Origin: Clostridiales bacterium UBA4644
GTDB lineage: Bacteria > Bacillota > Clostridia > Oscillospirales > Butyricicoccaceae
Reading direction: 5' to 3'
Assembly (NCBI GenBank): GCA_002405755.1
Contig: DHMK01000030.1
Span: 1-13,226, forward strand
DNA length: 13,226 bases
This document shows positions 6,355 to 13,226 of the stretch, piece by piece. Numbering within the stretch: the first letter of the stretch is position 1; the number at the start of each line of letters is the position of its first letter. The translations under genes were made by a program, and so were the position numbers. The notes under the pieces were generated by a model. That model saw nothing but the letters and a program-made list of their open reading frames with translations. It had not been told where the DNA came from and searched no databases.

Positions 6355-7571
6355 AAAAGATGCGCTGGCGCTTTATCGGCGCGGCAATGGCAGCGTTTAC
6401 GGCGGTGGTCCTGACGCTTTTGTGCTTTGTAAATCTTTGGAACTACCACAGTGTGACCGCCCAGCAGGACGAGGTCCTGACCCGGCTCATGGAGCTGGAG
6501 GACCGGCAAACGCCCTTTTCTCCCGGCCGGGGCGCGCCGCCCTTCGATGATTGGTCTCATTTCTCGCCCGAGGTGCAATATTCCCTGCGGTTTTTCTCCG
6601 TGCATTATAATCGCGGCGGCGCCGTCCAGCGGATCAATCAGGATTTTATCGCCTCCATCTCCGAAAGCGATGCAAAGGCCTACGCGGATGCGGCGCTGGA
6701 AAGCGGAAAGGCGCAAGGCTATGAGAGCGGCTACCGATACCTCGTCAGCGGAGAGGATACGGAAACGGTGGTTTTGTTCCTGAACTCAGAGCGCGAGCTG
6801 CAGACGATGAGATCCCTGCTCTGGATCACGCTGGCGATCGCGGGCGCTTGCCTTGCGGTGGTGTTCGGCCTTGTTATCCTCTTTTCCCGGCGGGCCATCG
6901 CGCCATACCTGAAAAACATGGAGGCGCAGAAGCAGTTTATCACCAACGCCAGCCATGAGCTGAAAACGCCCCTGACCGCTATCTCCACCAGCGCCGATGT
7001 TCTGGCCATGGAGCACGACGGAGACGAATGGGTCCATAACATTCAGGTGCAGTCCGGGCGGCTTTCCAAGCTCATCACCAACCTCGTGACCCTTTCCCGG
7101 CTGGATGAGGAGGACCCGTTTCCCATCCGCACGCCCTTTTCCCTCAGCGATGCCCTCTGGGAGATCGGCGAACCGTTTGTCTCGCTTGCGCAGGCAAAGG
7201 GGAAGCGCTACACACAGGATATCGCAGACGGGCTGACCGCCGTCGGCGACCGGGCCGCCATCCAGCAGACGGTCTCCATCCTTCTGGACAACGCGCTCAA
7301 ATATTCTCCCGACGGCGGCAGCATTTCTCTATCTGCCCGACGCTGCGGAAAGCGGGCGGAGATCGCCGTCTCCAACACGGTGGACACAGCCGCGCGCACC
7401 GATGTCACCCGTCTGTTTGACCGATTTTACCGCGCAGACGAATCTCATTCCAACGCGGTGAGCGGAACGGGCATCGGCCTTTCCATCGCAAAAGCCACGG
7501 TGCAGGCCCACGGCGGGAGAATATCCGTCGGGCAAACAGACGATACGATCACATTCCGGGTCACGCTGTAA
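6348..7571 (+). CDS. Sensor histidine kinase, two transmembrane helices
   Basis: A 407-aa membrane kinase that should phosphorylate the regulator encoded just upstream. Membrane helices lie at about 9-31 and 152-177, enclosing a roughly 120-residue extracytoplasmic sensor region with no motif I recognise. The linker after the second helix (RRAIAPYLKNMEAQKQF) is too short for a full HAMP domain. The dimerisation box FITNASHELKTPLTAI carries H203. The ATPase part shows the N-box LLDNALKYSPDGG (N315), the F-box LFDRFYRADE and the G-box GTGIGLSIAKATVQAHGG (from 373). Start: ATG 6348, with GGAGG at 6336-6340, overlaps the regulator stop by 7 nt, so translation is coupled. A strong terminator follows. 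The signal is unknown; the adjacent ABC system suggests an envelope-related cue. Confidence 0.94.
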   Translation: MLKKMRWRFIGAAMAAFTAVVLTLLCFVNLWNYHSVTAQQDEVLTRLMELEDRQTPFSPGRGAPPFDDWSHFSPEVQYSLRFFSVHYNRGGAVQRINQDFIASISESDAKAYADAALESGKAQGYESGYRYLVSGEDTETVVLFLNSERELQTMRSLLWITLAIAGACLAVVFGLVILFSRRAIAPYLKNMEAQKQFITNASHELKTPLTAISTSADVLAMEHDGDEWVHNIQVQSGRLSKLITNLVTLSRLDEEDPFPIRTPFSLSDALWEIGEPFVSLAQAKGKRYTQDIADGLTAVGDRAAIQQTVSILLDNALKYSPDGGSISLSARRCGKRAEIAVSNTVDTAARTDVTRLFDRFYRADESHSNAVSGTGIGLSIAKATVQAHGGRISVGQTDDTITFRVTL

Positions 7572-7586
7572 CGCAGACCGCGCGAT

Positions 7587-7625
7587 GAGGGATCTTCCGA
7601 TTGGAACGATCCCTCGTTTTTTATT
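7587..7625 (+). terminator. Terminator of the two-component operon
   Basis: Stem GAGGGATC-TTCC with a GATT loop and return strand GGAA-c-GATCCCTC (7587-7615, one bulged base), followed by G and TTTTTTATT. It separates the regulator-kinase transcript from the ABC operon, which therefore needs its own promoter. Confidence 0.9.
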
Positions 7626-7630
7626 CTCTT

Positions 7631-7648
7631 TTTCAGGCTCATTTCAAG
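7631..7648 (+). promoter_or_regulatory. Predicted response-regulator box 3, before the ABC operon
   Basis: TTTCAGG-CTCA-TTTCAAG, two near-identical 7-mers with an 11-bp period. It starts 6 nt after the T-run of the preceding terminator and 75 bp before the ABC ATPase start. The second half overlaps the position of a -35 element for the candidate -10 at 7667-7672, the usual layout for activation by this regulator family. Confidence 0.6.
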
Positions 7649-7672
7649 TTCATCCGCTACGCTTTTTAAGAT
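7644..7672 (+). promoter_or_regulatory. Candidate activator-dependent promoter of the ABC operon
   Basis: TAAGAT (7667-7672) is the best -10 candidate before the ATPase gene, matching 4 of 6 positions. At 17 bp upstream there is no -35 hexamer, only the second half of the direct-repeat box. This fits an activator-dependent promoter, but the call is weak. Confidence 0.35.
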
Positions 7673-7705
7673 CCCTGGCGAAAACAGGACAAGGAGGTAT
7701 CGCAG

Positions 7706-8707
7706 ATGATCCAGGTTTCGCACCTGACCAAGTATTACGGTGATTTTCTTGCCGTGAACGACCTGTCCTTTGAAATTCAGGACGGTCATGTATATGGCTT
7801 TCTGGGGCCAAACGGCGCGGGAAAATCCACCACGATGAACATTATGACAGGATGCCTTTCCCCGACGGACGGCGCCGTGAAGATCGGCGGCTTTGACATT
7901 CTGGAGCAGCCGGAGGCAGCCAAAAAGCGGATCGGCTATCTCCCGGAGCAGCCGCCGCTCTATCCCAATGAGACGCCGCAGGAATATCTGACCTTTGTGG
8001 GAGAAGCAAAGGGGCTGCGGGGAAAGGCGCTGCAGGCAGAGATCGAAAGCGCCGTGCACAGCGCGGGCATCGAGGCCGTGCGCGACCGGCTGATCGGGAC
8101 GCTCTCCAAGGGCTACCGGCAGCGCGTGGGCATCGCGCAGGCGCTTTTGGGCAAGCCGCAGGTCATCATTCTGGACGAGCCCACCGTCGGCCTGGATCCG
8201 ATCCAGATCATCGAGATCCGGGATCTGATCAAGGAGCTTGGCAAGACCCATACGGTCATCCTCAGCTCCCACATTCTTTCCGAGGTGCAGGCCGTTTGCG
8301 AGCAGGTGCTCATCATCTCCAAGGGCAAGCTCGTTGCCTTCGATACGCCGGAGAATCTGGAAAAGCTGCTGACGGCATCCGGCGGCGTGACCTTTCAGGT
8401 GGAGGCAGACAAGGAAGACGCGGAAAGCGTTCTCGCGCAGGCAGGCGGCCTTTCCGGCTGGGAGATCAGGGAAGCGGACGGCGTTTGCAGCGTGACGGCG
8501 GATCTCGCCCAGGATCAGGACGCCAAGGCCGTCTGCGGCAGTCTCACCATGGCATTTGCGGCCAAGGGTCTGCCGGTCTTTGAAATGCGCATCAGAAAAG
8601 CAAATCTGGAGGACGTGTTCCTCGAGCTCACGGAATCCGGCGCGGCGGAAGATCCGCCGCAGGATCTCACGGCATCTGAAACAGAAAGCGAGGCGAACGA
8701 TTCATGA
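7706..8707 (+). CDS. ABC transporter ATP-binding protein, GldA-like
   Basis: The 333-aa ATPase that powers the membrane complex encoded by the next three genes. All nucleotide-binding motifs are present: Walker A GPNGAGKST (34-42), Q-loop YLPEQPPLY, signature LSKGYRQR (133-140, variant of LSGGQ), Walker B VIILDEPTVGLD (from 153, catalytic E158) and H189 in LSSHIL. After the ATPase core (to about 215) comes a C-terminal extension ending in an acidic, disordered-looking tail (TASETESEANDS). The common regulatory element ANLEDVFLELT precedes that tail. Start: GGAGG (7693-7697) 8 nt before ATG 7706. The stop overlaps the permease start (ATGA, 4 nt), so the two are made together. It is first in the operon and directly behind a predicted response-regulator box. 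Confidence 0.94.
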   Translation: MIQVSHLTKYYGDFLAVNDLSFEIQDGHVYGFLGPNGAGKSTTMNIMTGCLSPTDGAVKIGGFDILEQPEAAKKRIGYLPEQPPLYPNETPQEYLTFVGEAKGLRGKALQAEIESAVHSAGIEAVRDRLIGTLSKGYRQRVGIAQALLGKPQVIILDEPTVGLDPIQIIEIRDLIKELGKTHTVILSSHILSEVQAVCEQVLIISKGKLVAFDTPENLEKLLTASGGVTFQVEADKEDAESVLAQAGGLSGWEIREADGVCSVTADLAQDQDAKAVCGSLTMAFAAKGLPVFEMRIRKANLEDVFLELTESGAAEDPPQDLTASETESEANDS

Positions 8708-9567
8708 TCGCAGTCCTCAAGCATGAGCTGCGCAGCGCGTTCCACGCGCTGACGGTCTACCTGTTCTGCGCGGCGCTGCTGTGTTTTGTTGGCGTTGGCG
8801 CGATGTATTATAACATTCAGCAGTCCGTCGCCAACTTTGAATATGTTCTGGACTTTGTCTCCATCGGCCTTGTGGTCATCATTCCCGTGCTGACCATGCG
8901 CTCCTTTGCCGAGGAGCGCAGACAGAAAACCGACCAGCTGCTCTATTCTCTGCCGCTGAAGCCATGGCAGATCGTGGGCGGCAAATATCTTTCCCTTGTG
9001 GCCGTGTTTCTGCTGCCGGTGGCCATCATCTGCATCTATCCCTATCTCTTTTCCAGGTACGGCGAGGTGTATCTGCCCGGGGCCTACGGCGCGCTGTTTG
9101 CCTTTTTCGCAATGGGAGCGGCGCTGATCGCCGTTGGGATGTTTATTTCATCGCTGACCGACAATCAGGGCTTCGCGGCAGGCATTGCCATCGTTCTGTT
9201 CCTGTTCAACTACTACAGCGTTTCCCTCGCCGAGCAGGTCTCTGCCACCGGCTACGGCAGCGCCTTTGCGCTGTGCGTCATTGCGGCGCTGGTGGGCTTT
9301 ATTGTGAAGGCGCTGACCAAAAACGGACGGATCGCGCTTGGCGTCGGCGGCGGCCTGGTCGTGCTGACGCTGGCGGCTTACTTCATCGTGCCGGACAAAT
9401 TTGAGGGCCTGCTTCCGGGCATCATGGAAAAGCTCTCCCTGTTTGACCGCTTCACCACCTTTGTCAACGGCGTTTTTGACCTGACGGCGCTGGTTTTTTA
9501 CGCCTCAGTCATCGTTCTCGGCCTGTTTCTGACGGTGCAGTCGCTGGAGAAACGGAGGTACAACTGA
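8704..9567 (+). CDS. ABC transporter permease, GldF-like
   Basis: A 287-aa integral membrane subunit with about six hydrophobic segments (roughly 14-37, 52-68, 96-118, 125-147, 155-175, 190-205, then further helices near 215-232 and 262-283). It resembles ABC-2-type permeases of the GldF/NosY class. A cytoplasmic loop after the second helix carries TMRSFAEERRQKTDQLLYSLPLKPWQIVGGKY, split here as TMRSFAEERRQKTDQ then LLYSLPLKPWQIV; this loop is the typical contact with the ATPase in the family. Translation is coupled on both sides, with a 4-nt overlap with the ATPase and a 1-nt overlap with the next gene. Presence of a single permease suggests a homodimer, or pairing with the GldG-like partner. 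Substrate unknown. Confidence 0.88.
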   Translation: MIAVLKHELRSAFHALTVYLFCAALLCFVGVGAMYYNIQQSVANFEYVLDFVSIGLVVIIPVLTMRSFAEERRQKTDQLLYSLPLKPWQIVGGKYLSLVAVFLLPVAIICIYPYLFSRYGEVYLPGAYGALFAFFAMGAALIAVGMFISSLTDNQGFAAGIAIVLFLFNYYSVSLAEQVSATGYGSAFALCVIAALVGFIVKALTKNGRIALGVGGGLVVLTLAAYFIVPDKFEGLLPGIMEKLSLFDRFTTFVNGVFDLTALVFYASVIVLGLFLTVQSLEKRRYN

Positions 9568-10994
9568 TGAAATTCCCAAAAATGAAGCGCGGCTCCTTCC
9601 GCAGCCGCATCGCCGCAAAGGGCGGCGCTTATTCTCTGGCGGTAACGGCCATCGTTCTGGCGATCCTGATCGCCGTCAACATCCTGGCTTCCGCCCTGCC
9701 CGCCTCCGCGACGAAGTATGATATCACCTCCACCAATCTCTATTCCATCACCAGCAGCACAAAGGTCGTGGTGAATGCCCTGGAAAAGGATGTGACCATC
9801 TACTGGATCGTGCAGGCGGACGCAGAGGACCAGATCATCGAAAATCTGCTGGGCAAATACGAAAGCCTGTCCTCCCATATCACCGTGACCAAGAAGAACC
9901 CGGATGTCTTTCCCACCTTCACCAGCCAGTATACCAGCGAAACCGTGCCCAACAACAGCCTGATCGTGGAGTGCGGCGACAAGAGCCGCTATATCAGCTA
10001 CAGCGACATTTACCTTGCCGACGTGGATTATAACACCTATTCCTATGTTTACTCCTTCGACGGAGAAGGGACCATCACCTCCGCCATCGATTATGTGATC
10101 TCCGACGAGCTGCCGAAGGTCTACGCGCTGGAGGGCCACGGCGAGGGATCTCTCCCCGACGAGTTTCAGACGCAGATCGAAAAGGAGAACATCGAGCTTG
10201 CCTCCTTCTCCCTGCTGAATACCGACGAGATCCCCGAGGATGCGGACGCCCTTTTGATCTACGCGCCCCAGAGCGATCTTTCTGAGGAAGAAGCAACGCT
10301 GCTGGAGGACTATCTGGAGGGCGGCGGAAAGCTGCTGGTCTTTGCCGGGCCGACCCAGGACGGCACGCTCACGCAGCTTTACAGCATTCTGGCGGCTTAC
10401 GGTGTGGAAGCCGCCGAGGGCATCGTTGTGGAGGGCGACCGCGAGTATTATGCCTTCCAGCAGCCCTATATCCTTCGGCCGAGCATCTCCTCCAGCGAGA
10501 TCACCGATCCGCTGCTGGAGGAGCGCTATTATGCGATCATGCCCATCGCCCAGGGTCTCACCGTCACCGGCAGCGCCGCAGAAGCGCTGCTGACCACCTC
10601 ATACGATTCCTTCAGCAAGATCGCCGGCTTCCAGCTGGATACCTACGAAAAGGAGGAGGGCGACCTGGACGGCCCGTTTGCCGTGGCAGTCTCGGTAGAC
10701 ACCGGCAGCGACGGCCAGCTGATCTGGTTCTCGTCCAGCTATTTCCTCAATGAGCTGTACAACGCCTATTCCTCCGGCGCGAACCTTGATCTTGCCATGA
10801 ACGCGCTTTCCTCGCTGATGGGCGAGCGTGAGGCCGTGTCCATCCGGAGCAAGAGTCTGAGCTACAATTATCTGTCGATCTCAGAATCCTCGGCAGCGAT
10901 GCTCAAGGCATGGATGATCGGCGTGATCCCGGCAGCCTTTGTGCTGTACGGCATTATTACTGTGATCGATCGGAGGAAAAAGCGTCATGCGTAA
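9567..10994 (+). CDS. GldG-family ABC-associated extracytoplasmic protein
   Basis: A 475-aa protein with one N-terminal membrane helix (about 22-44), a large extracytoplasmic domain and one C-terminal helix (about 445-465) ending in RRKKRHA. The order matches GldG/ABC_transp_aux proteins (PF09822 type). Just after the first helix comes YDITSTNLYSITSSTK, the form of the family motif D-T-x-x-x-x-Y-S-I/L-S. VYALEGHGE (185-193) matches the usual V-x-x-L-x-GHGE, and the segment ADALLIYAPQSDLSEEE with LLEDYLEGGGKLLVF is the conserved Rossmann-like part. The ectodomain is strongly acidic. Start: ATG 9567 with GGAGG (9554-9558) 8 nt upstream. In Bacteroidetes, GldG works with GldA and GldF; here it should form the outer part of the same complex, but its function in Firmicutes is not known to me. 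Confidence 0.88.
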   Translation: MKFPKMKRGSFRSRIAAKGGAYSLAVTAIVLAILIAVNILASALPASATKYDITSTNLYSITSSTKVVVNALEKDVTIYWIVQADAEDQIIENLLGKYESLSSHITVTKKNPDVFPTFTSQYTSETVPNNSLIVECGDKSRYISYSDIYLADVDYNTYSYVYSFDGEGTITSAIDYVISDELPKVYALEGHGEGSLPDEFQTQIEKENIELASFSLLNTDEIPEDADALLIYAPQSDLSEEEATLLEDYLEGGGKLLVFAGPTQDGTLTQLYSILAAYGVEAAEGIVVEGDREYYAFQQPYILRPSISSSEITDPLLEERYYAIMPIAQGLTVTGSAAEALLTTSYDSFSKIAGFQLDTYEKEEGDLDGPFAVAVSVDTGSDGQLIWFSSSYFLNELYNAYSSGANLDLAMNALSSLMGEREAVSIRSKSLSYNYLSISESSAAMLKAWMIGVIPAAFVLYGIITVIDRRKKRHA

Positions 10995-12384
10995 GGCAAC
11001 CAAACTCTATATGCTGCTTGGCGTTCTCCTTGCGGTCTGCGTCGCCGCCTTTGCCGTCAGCCGCTATGAGGAGAAGAAGGAGCAGATCAAAAACAGCGGC
11101 GAGGTGATCCTGGAGATCCCCACAGACAGCGTTACCGCCCTTTGCTGGACCAATGACGGCGGAACATTTTCCTTTACCAAGGACGAAGCATGGGTCTATG
11201 ACGAGGACAGCGCCTTCCCCGTAGACGAGGAAAAGATCCATGACCTGCTGGAGCAATTCGCCTCCTTTTCCGCGGCGTTTTCCATCGATGACGTGGAGGA
11301 CTACGCTCAGTACGGCCTGGATGAGCCGGTCTGCACGATCGAGATCACCGCAGGCGAGGAATGCTATACCGTCTCTCTTGGCGATTTCAGCAAAATGGAC
11401 GAGCAGCGCTATATCTCCATCGGCGACGGCAAGGCCTATCTCGCCATCCATGATCCGTTGGAGGAATACGACGCCGTTTTGCAGGATATGATCCTGGATG
11501 ATACCATCCCCGACTTTGACACGGCGGAGGAGATCACCTTCGCAGGCGAGGAAGCCTATACCATCCTCCGGGATGAGGACGGCAAGAGCATCTGCGACGA
11601 CGACATTTATTTTACCGATGGCCTGCCCCTGGACAGCGACAGCGTGGACAGCTATCTGCGCACGCTCCGCGGCCTGAGCCTGGGAAGCTATGTGAGCTAT
11701 CATGCGTCCGATGAGGAGCTGGAGCAATTTGGCCTGACAAAGCCCGACCTGACCATCTGCGTCCAGTGGAGCGCCGGAGATAACGAAGCCGAAACGGGCA
11801 CGCTGGAGCTGGCGGTTTCCAGCGACCCGGAGGAGGCCGCAGCCTATGCCGCCGCCGTGGAAAACGGGGATGACTCCCTTCCCTCCGTCAGCCACTATAT
11901 CCGCGTGGGGGCGTCTCAGATCGTTTATCCCATCACGCAGAGCGTCTATGACCAGCTGACGGCGGTATCCTACGACACGCTGCGCCATCAGAAGCTTTTC
12001 ACGGCAGACTTCGACACGGTGACCGCCATTGAGGTTTCCCTGGATGGCGAGCTTCACACCTTCACCTATCTCCAACAGGAAGACAAAGACGGCGAAAAGG
12101 TCTGGACCTATAACGGCGAGGAATTCGATGTGTCTCAGCTCAAAACGGCGCTCCGCGCGATCTCGGCGTCCAGCTTTACAGAGGAAACGCCCACCGGACA
12201 GGAGGAAATTTCTCTGACAGTGCAGCTGGATAACGAGGATTTCCCGACCTTCACGCTGACGCTCTACCGTCTTGACGGCACGAGCTGCATCGCAGCAGTG
12301 GACGGGTCCCCTGTCGCCCTTGTGTCCAGAAGCCAGACCGTCGATCTGATCGAGGCGGTCAACGAGCTGACGCTGGGAAGCTGA
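10987..12384 (+). CDS. DUF4340 domain protein, membrane anchored, last gene of the Gld-type operon
   Basis: A 465-aa protein with one N-terminal membrane helix (about 7-24) and a long acidic outer part. No cleavage motif is obvious, so it is probably a tethered protein. Two copies of the DUF4340 motif Y/F-G-L-x-x-P are visible, YGLDEP (109-114) and FGLTKP (248-253). Each sits before a beta-rich stretch, and a third related segment lies near the C-terminus (DGEKVWTYNGEEFDVSQL). These mark internal repeats. Start: ATG 10987 overlaps the GldG-like stop by 8 nt, with GGAGG (10972-10976) 10 nt upstream. DUF4340 proteins are often encoded after GldG-like genes; their biochemical role is not established. 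The position implies an outer partner of the transporter. Confidence 0.85.
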   Translation: MRKATKLYMLLGVLLAVCVAAFAVSRYEEKKEQIKNSGEVILEIPTDSVTALCWTNDGGTFSFTKDEAWVYDEDSAFPVDEEKIHDLLEQFASFSAAFSIDDVEDYAQYGLDEPVCTIEITAGEECYTVSLGDFSKMDEQRYISIGDGKAYLAIHDPLEEYDAVLQDMILDDTIPDFDTAEEITFAGEEAYTILRDEDGKSICDDDIYFTDGLPLDSDSVDSYLRTLRGLSLGSYVSYHASDEELEQFGLTKPDLTICVQWSAGDNEAETGTLELAVSSDPEEAAAYAAAVENGDDSLPSVSHYIRVGASQIVYPITQSVYDQLTAVSYDTLRHQKLFTADFDTVTAIEVSLDGELHTFTYLQQEDKDGEKVWTYNGEEFDVSQLKTALRAISASSFTEETPTGQEEISLTVQLDNEDFPTFTLTLYRLDGTSCIAAVDGSPVALVSRSQTVDLIEAVNELTLGS

Positions 12385-12388
12385 CAGC

Positions 12389-12447
12389 AAAGGCAGCATA
12401 CCTCCTGCCCTTTGGGGCGCGGCAAATGTTCCGCGCCCCTTTTTTTG
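12389..12447 (+). terminator. Strong terminator of the ABC operon
   Basis: Perfect 9-bp GC stem GGGGCGCGG (12414-12422) / CCGCGCCCC (12431-12439) with an 8-nt loop, followed directly by eight T (12440-12447). A weaker hairpin (AAAGGCAG / CTGCCCTTT, 12389-12413) lies just before it. Confidence 0.92.
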
Positions 12448-12632
12448 CGCGTCTAATTCAATTTAGCGTTTATCATAAATTTCTCTGAAAGCCCGCTTTC
12501 ATTTCTTTGGGATCCCTCTTTTTCGGGCATTTGCGCGTTAAATGCCCGGCCCTTGTGTTCTTTTCCTTGTTTTGTCCTTAAACCGGAAACAGGAGCAGGT
12601 GGCTTCAGGAAAAAGACGGTCCCCTTTCTCCT
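12448..12632. other. AT-rich spacer between convergent genes
   Basis: It follows the ABC-operon terminator and precedes the stop of the minus-strand methyltransferase. It contains two inverted repeats, TGAAAG-CCCG-CTTTCA (12486-12501) and the larger one at 12524-12548. No gene is supported. Confidence 0.5.
12524..12548. repeat. Inverted repeat, possible weak terminator
   Basis: CGGGCATTT (12524-12532) / AAATGCCCG (12540-12548), a perfect 9-bp stem with a 7-nt loop. On the minus strand, the direction of the adjacent gene, it is followed by an A-run rather than a T-run, so it is not a standard terminator. On the plus strand a loose T-rich tail follows. Confidence 0.5.
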
Positions 12633-13226
12633 TTATCGCTTTCTTGCCTTAAACAAAACGGAAATGGGCAGCATTTTTGCTTTTTTCGCTTTGTCGCTGA
12701 TGTTTCCCTCCGCGTGCATTGTCGCCTCGTCGGTCTGCTCGACCATTTGCTCAATGACAAATCCTGCTTTCGCTAAAGCGTTGACATAGGTGGATATTTT
12801 TCGGTTACACAGCAGGATCTCACTGCCGTCCGCCGGCATTCTGAAGTAAGATTCGTCAAAATAGCTTTTGTTCATCACCAAAGCATTATTTTGGATCACA
12901 TCCCTCCGTTCATCACAAGACCAGGCAATGCAGTAATTGAGGGTATGATGCCAGCTGAAAATGAAGATACCGTCTTTTTTCAGATACGATGCGATCTTCT
13001 GAAAAGTACCGTCCAGATCCGTCGTCCATCCGATACCGTAGATCGAGTATACGAAATCGAAATACGCTTTCGGGATATCCAGATCAGCCTCCATGGGAGC
13101 GCAGATCAAATTCGCCGTGTAACCGCTTTCACTCAAATACCGTTTCGCATTTTCAAGCTGTTTATGAGAAAGATCGACCCCCCATAGTTCACCGGCATTT
13201 CTATCTGCATGATATTTCAGAGAATG
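12633..13226 (-). CDS. Class I SAM-dependent methyltransferase (N-terminus cut by window edge)
   Basis: The frame is open from base 13226 to the stop at 12633-12635 (197 visible residues). It begins with HSLKYHADRNAGELWGVDLSH. GVDLS (D18 of the visible part) is the ribose-binding acidic motif of Methyltransf_11/UbiE-type enzymes; the preceding glycine-rich motif I should lie just outside the window. Further on are ICAPMEADLDIPKAYFDFVYSIYGIGW, split as ICAPMEADLDIP then FDFVYSIYGIGW (motif IV area), and YLKKDGIFIFSWHH (motif V/VI area). The C-terminus is short and ends in KARKR. Substrate unknown: small molecule, lipid or RNA are all possible. The gene is visibly richer in A and T than the rest of the window. 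Confidence 0.82.
   Translation of the reverse strand, partial: HSLKYHADRNAGELWGVDLSHKQLENAKRYLSESGYTANLICAPMEADLDIPKAYFDFVYSIYGIGWTTDLDGTFQKIASYLKKDGIFIFSWHHTLNYCIAWSCDERRDVIQNNALVMNKSYFDESYFRMPADGSEILLCNRKISTYVNALAKAGFVIEQMVEQTDEATMHAEGNISDKAKKAKMLPISVLFKARKR

Noticed and set aside
7445..8272. Minus-strand open frame opposite the kinase end and the ABC ATPase
   Set aside because: It crosses a terminator and two real genes and lacks a recognisable domain; it is a shadow of the ATPase codons.
10957..12399. Long minus-strand open frame (480 codons) opposite the DUF4340 gene
   Set aside because: The plus-strand frame has coupled translation, a ribosome site and DUF4340 motifs. The minus frame has none of these and would run through the operon terminator.
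13143..13161. A TTTCAAG word near the right edge resembling the regulator box
   Set aside because: It lies inside the methyltransferase coding region and lacks a second half at 11-bp spacing.

Overview
The window looks like part of a GC-rich Clostridia chromosome, probably from the Oscillospiraceae/Ruminococcaceae group. This is inferred from strong GGAGG ribosome sites, extended -10 promoters (TGnTATAAT), an LCP cell-wall protein, a VanR/OmpR-type two-component pair and a Gld-type ABC operon with a DUF4340 protein. All protein names come from recognising motifs by eye; no database search was run.

Left part (1-5380), mostly unrelated housekeeping and accessory genes. On the minus strand there is an RlmD/TrmA-type RNA uracil-C5 methyltransferase, which runs off the left edge. 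A LytR-CpsA-Psr (LCP) protein lies upstream of it, and an intrinsic terminator sits directly between the two. Divergent from the LCP gene is an AEC-family (auxin efflux carrier type) permease. It converges, across a shared bidirectional terminator, on a minus-strand serine hydrolase of the beta-lactamase fold. Divergent from the hydrolase is a CadD-like cadmium-resistance-type membrane protein with its own promoter and terminator.

Central and right part (5380-12450), a coherent signalling and transport locus, all on the plus strand. A response regulator and a sensor histidine kinase overlap by 7 nt and end in a terminator. A four-gene operon follows: ABC ATPase, six-TM permease, GldG-like membrane-anchored protein and DUF4340 membrane-anchored protein. 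Its genes overlap by 4, 1 and 8 nt, and it ends in a strong terminator. Three copies of a direct-repeat box, TTTCA(A/G)G-N4-TTTCA(A/G)G with an 11-bp period, occur only in the two intergenic regions: two upstream of the regulator gene and one upstream of the ABC operon. The simplest reading is that the response regulator binds these boxes, controls itself and drives the ABC operon. This predicted regulon is the most interesting part of the window. The transported substrate is unknown, because GldA/F/G proteins are best known from Bacteroidetes gliding motility.

Right edge (12450-13226). A visibly more AT-rich stretch holds a minus-strand class I SAM-dependent methyltransferase whose N-terminus lies beyond the window. 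Its composition differs from the rest, so it may have been acquired separately.
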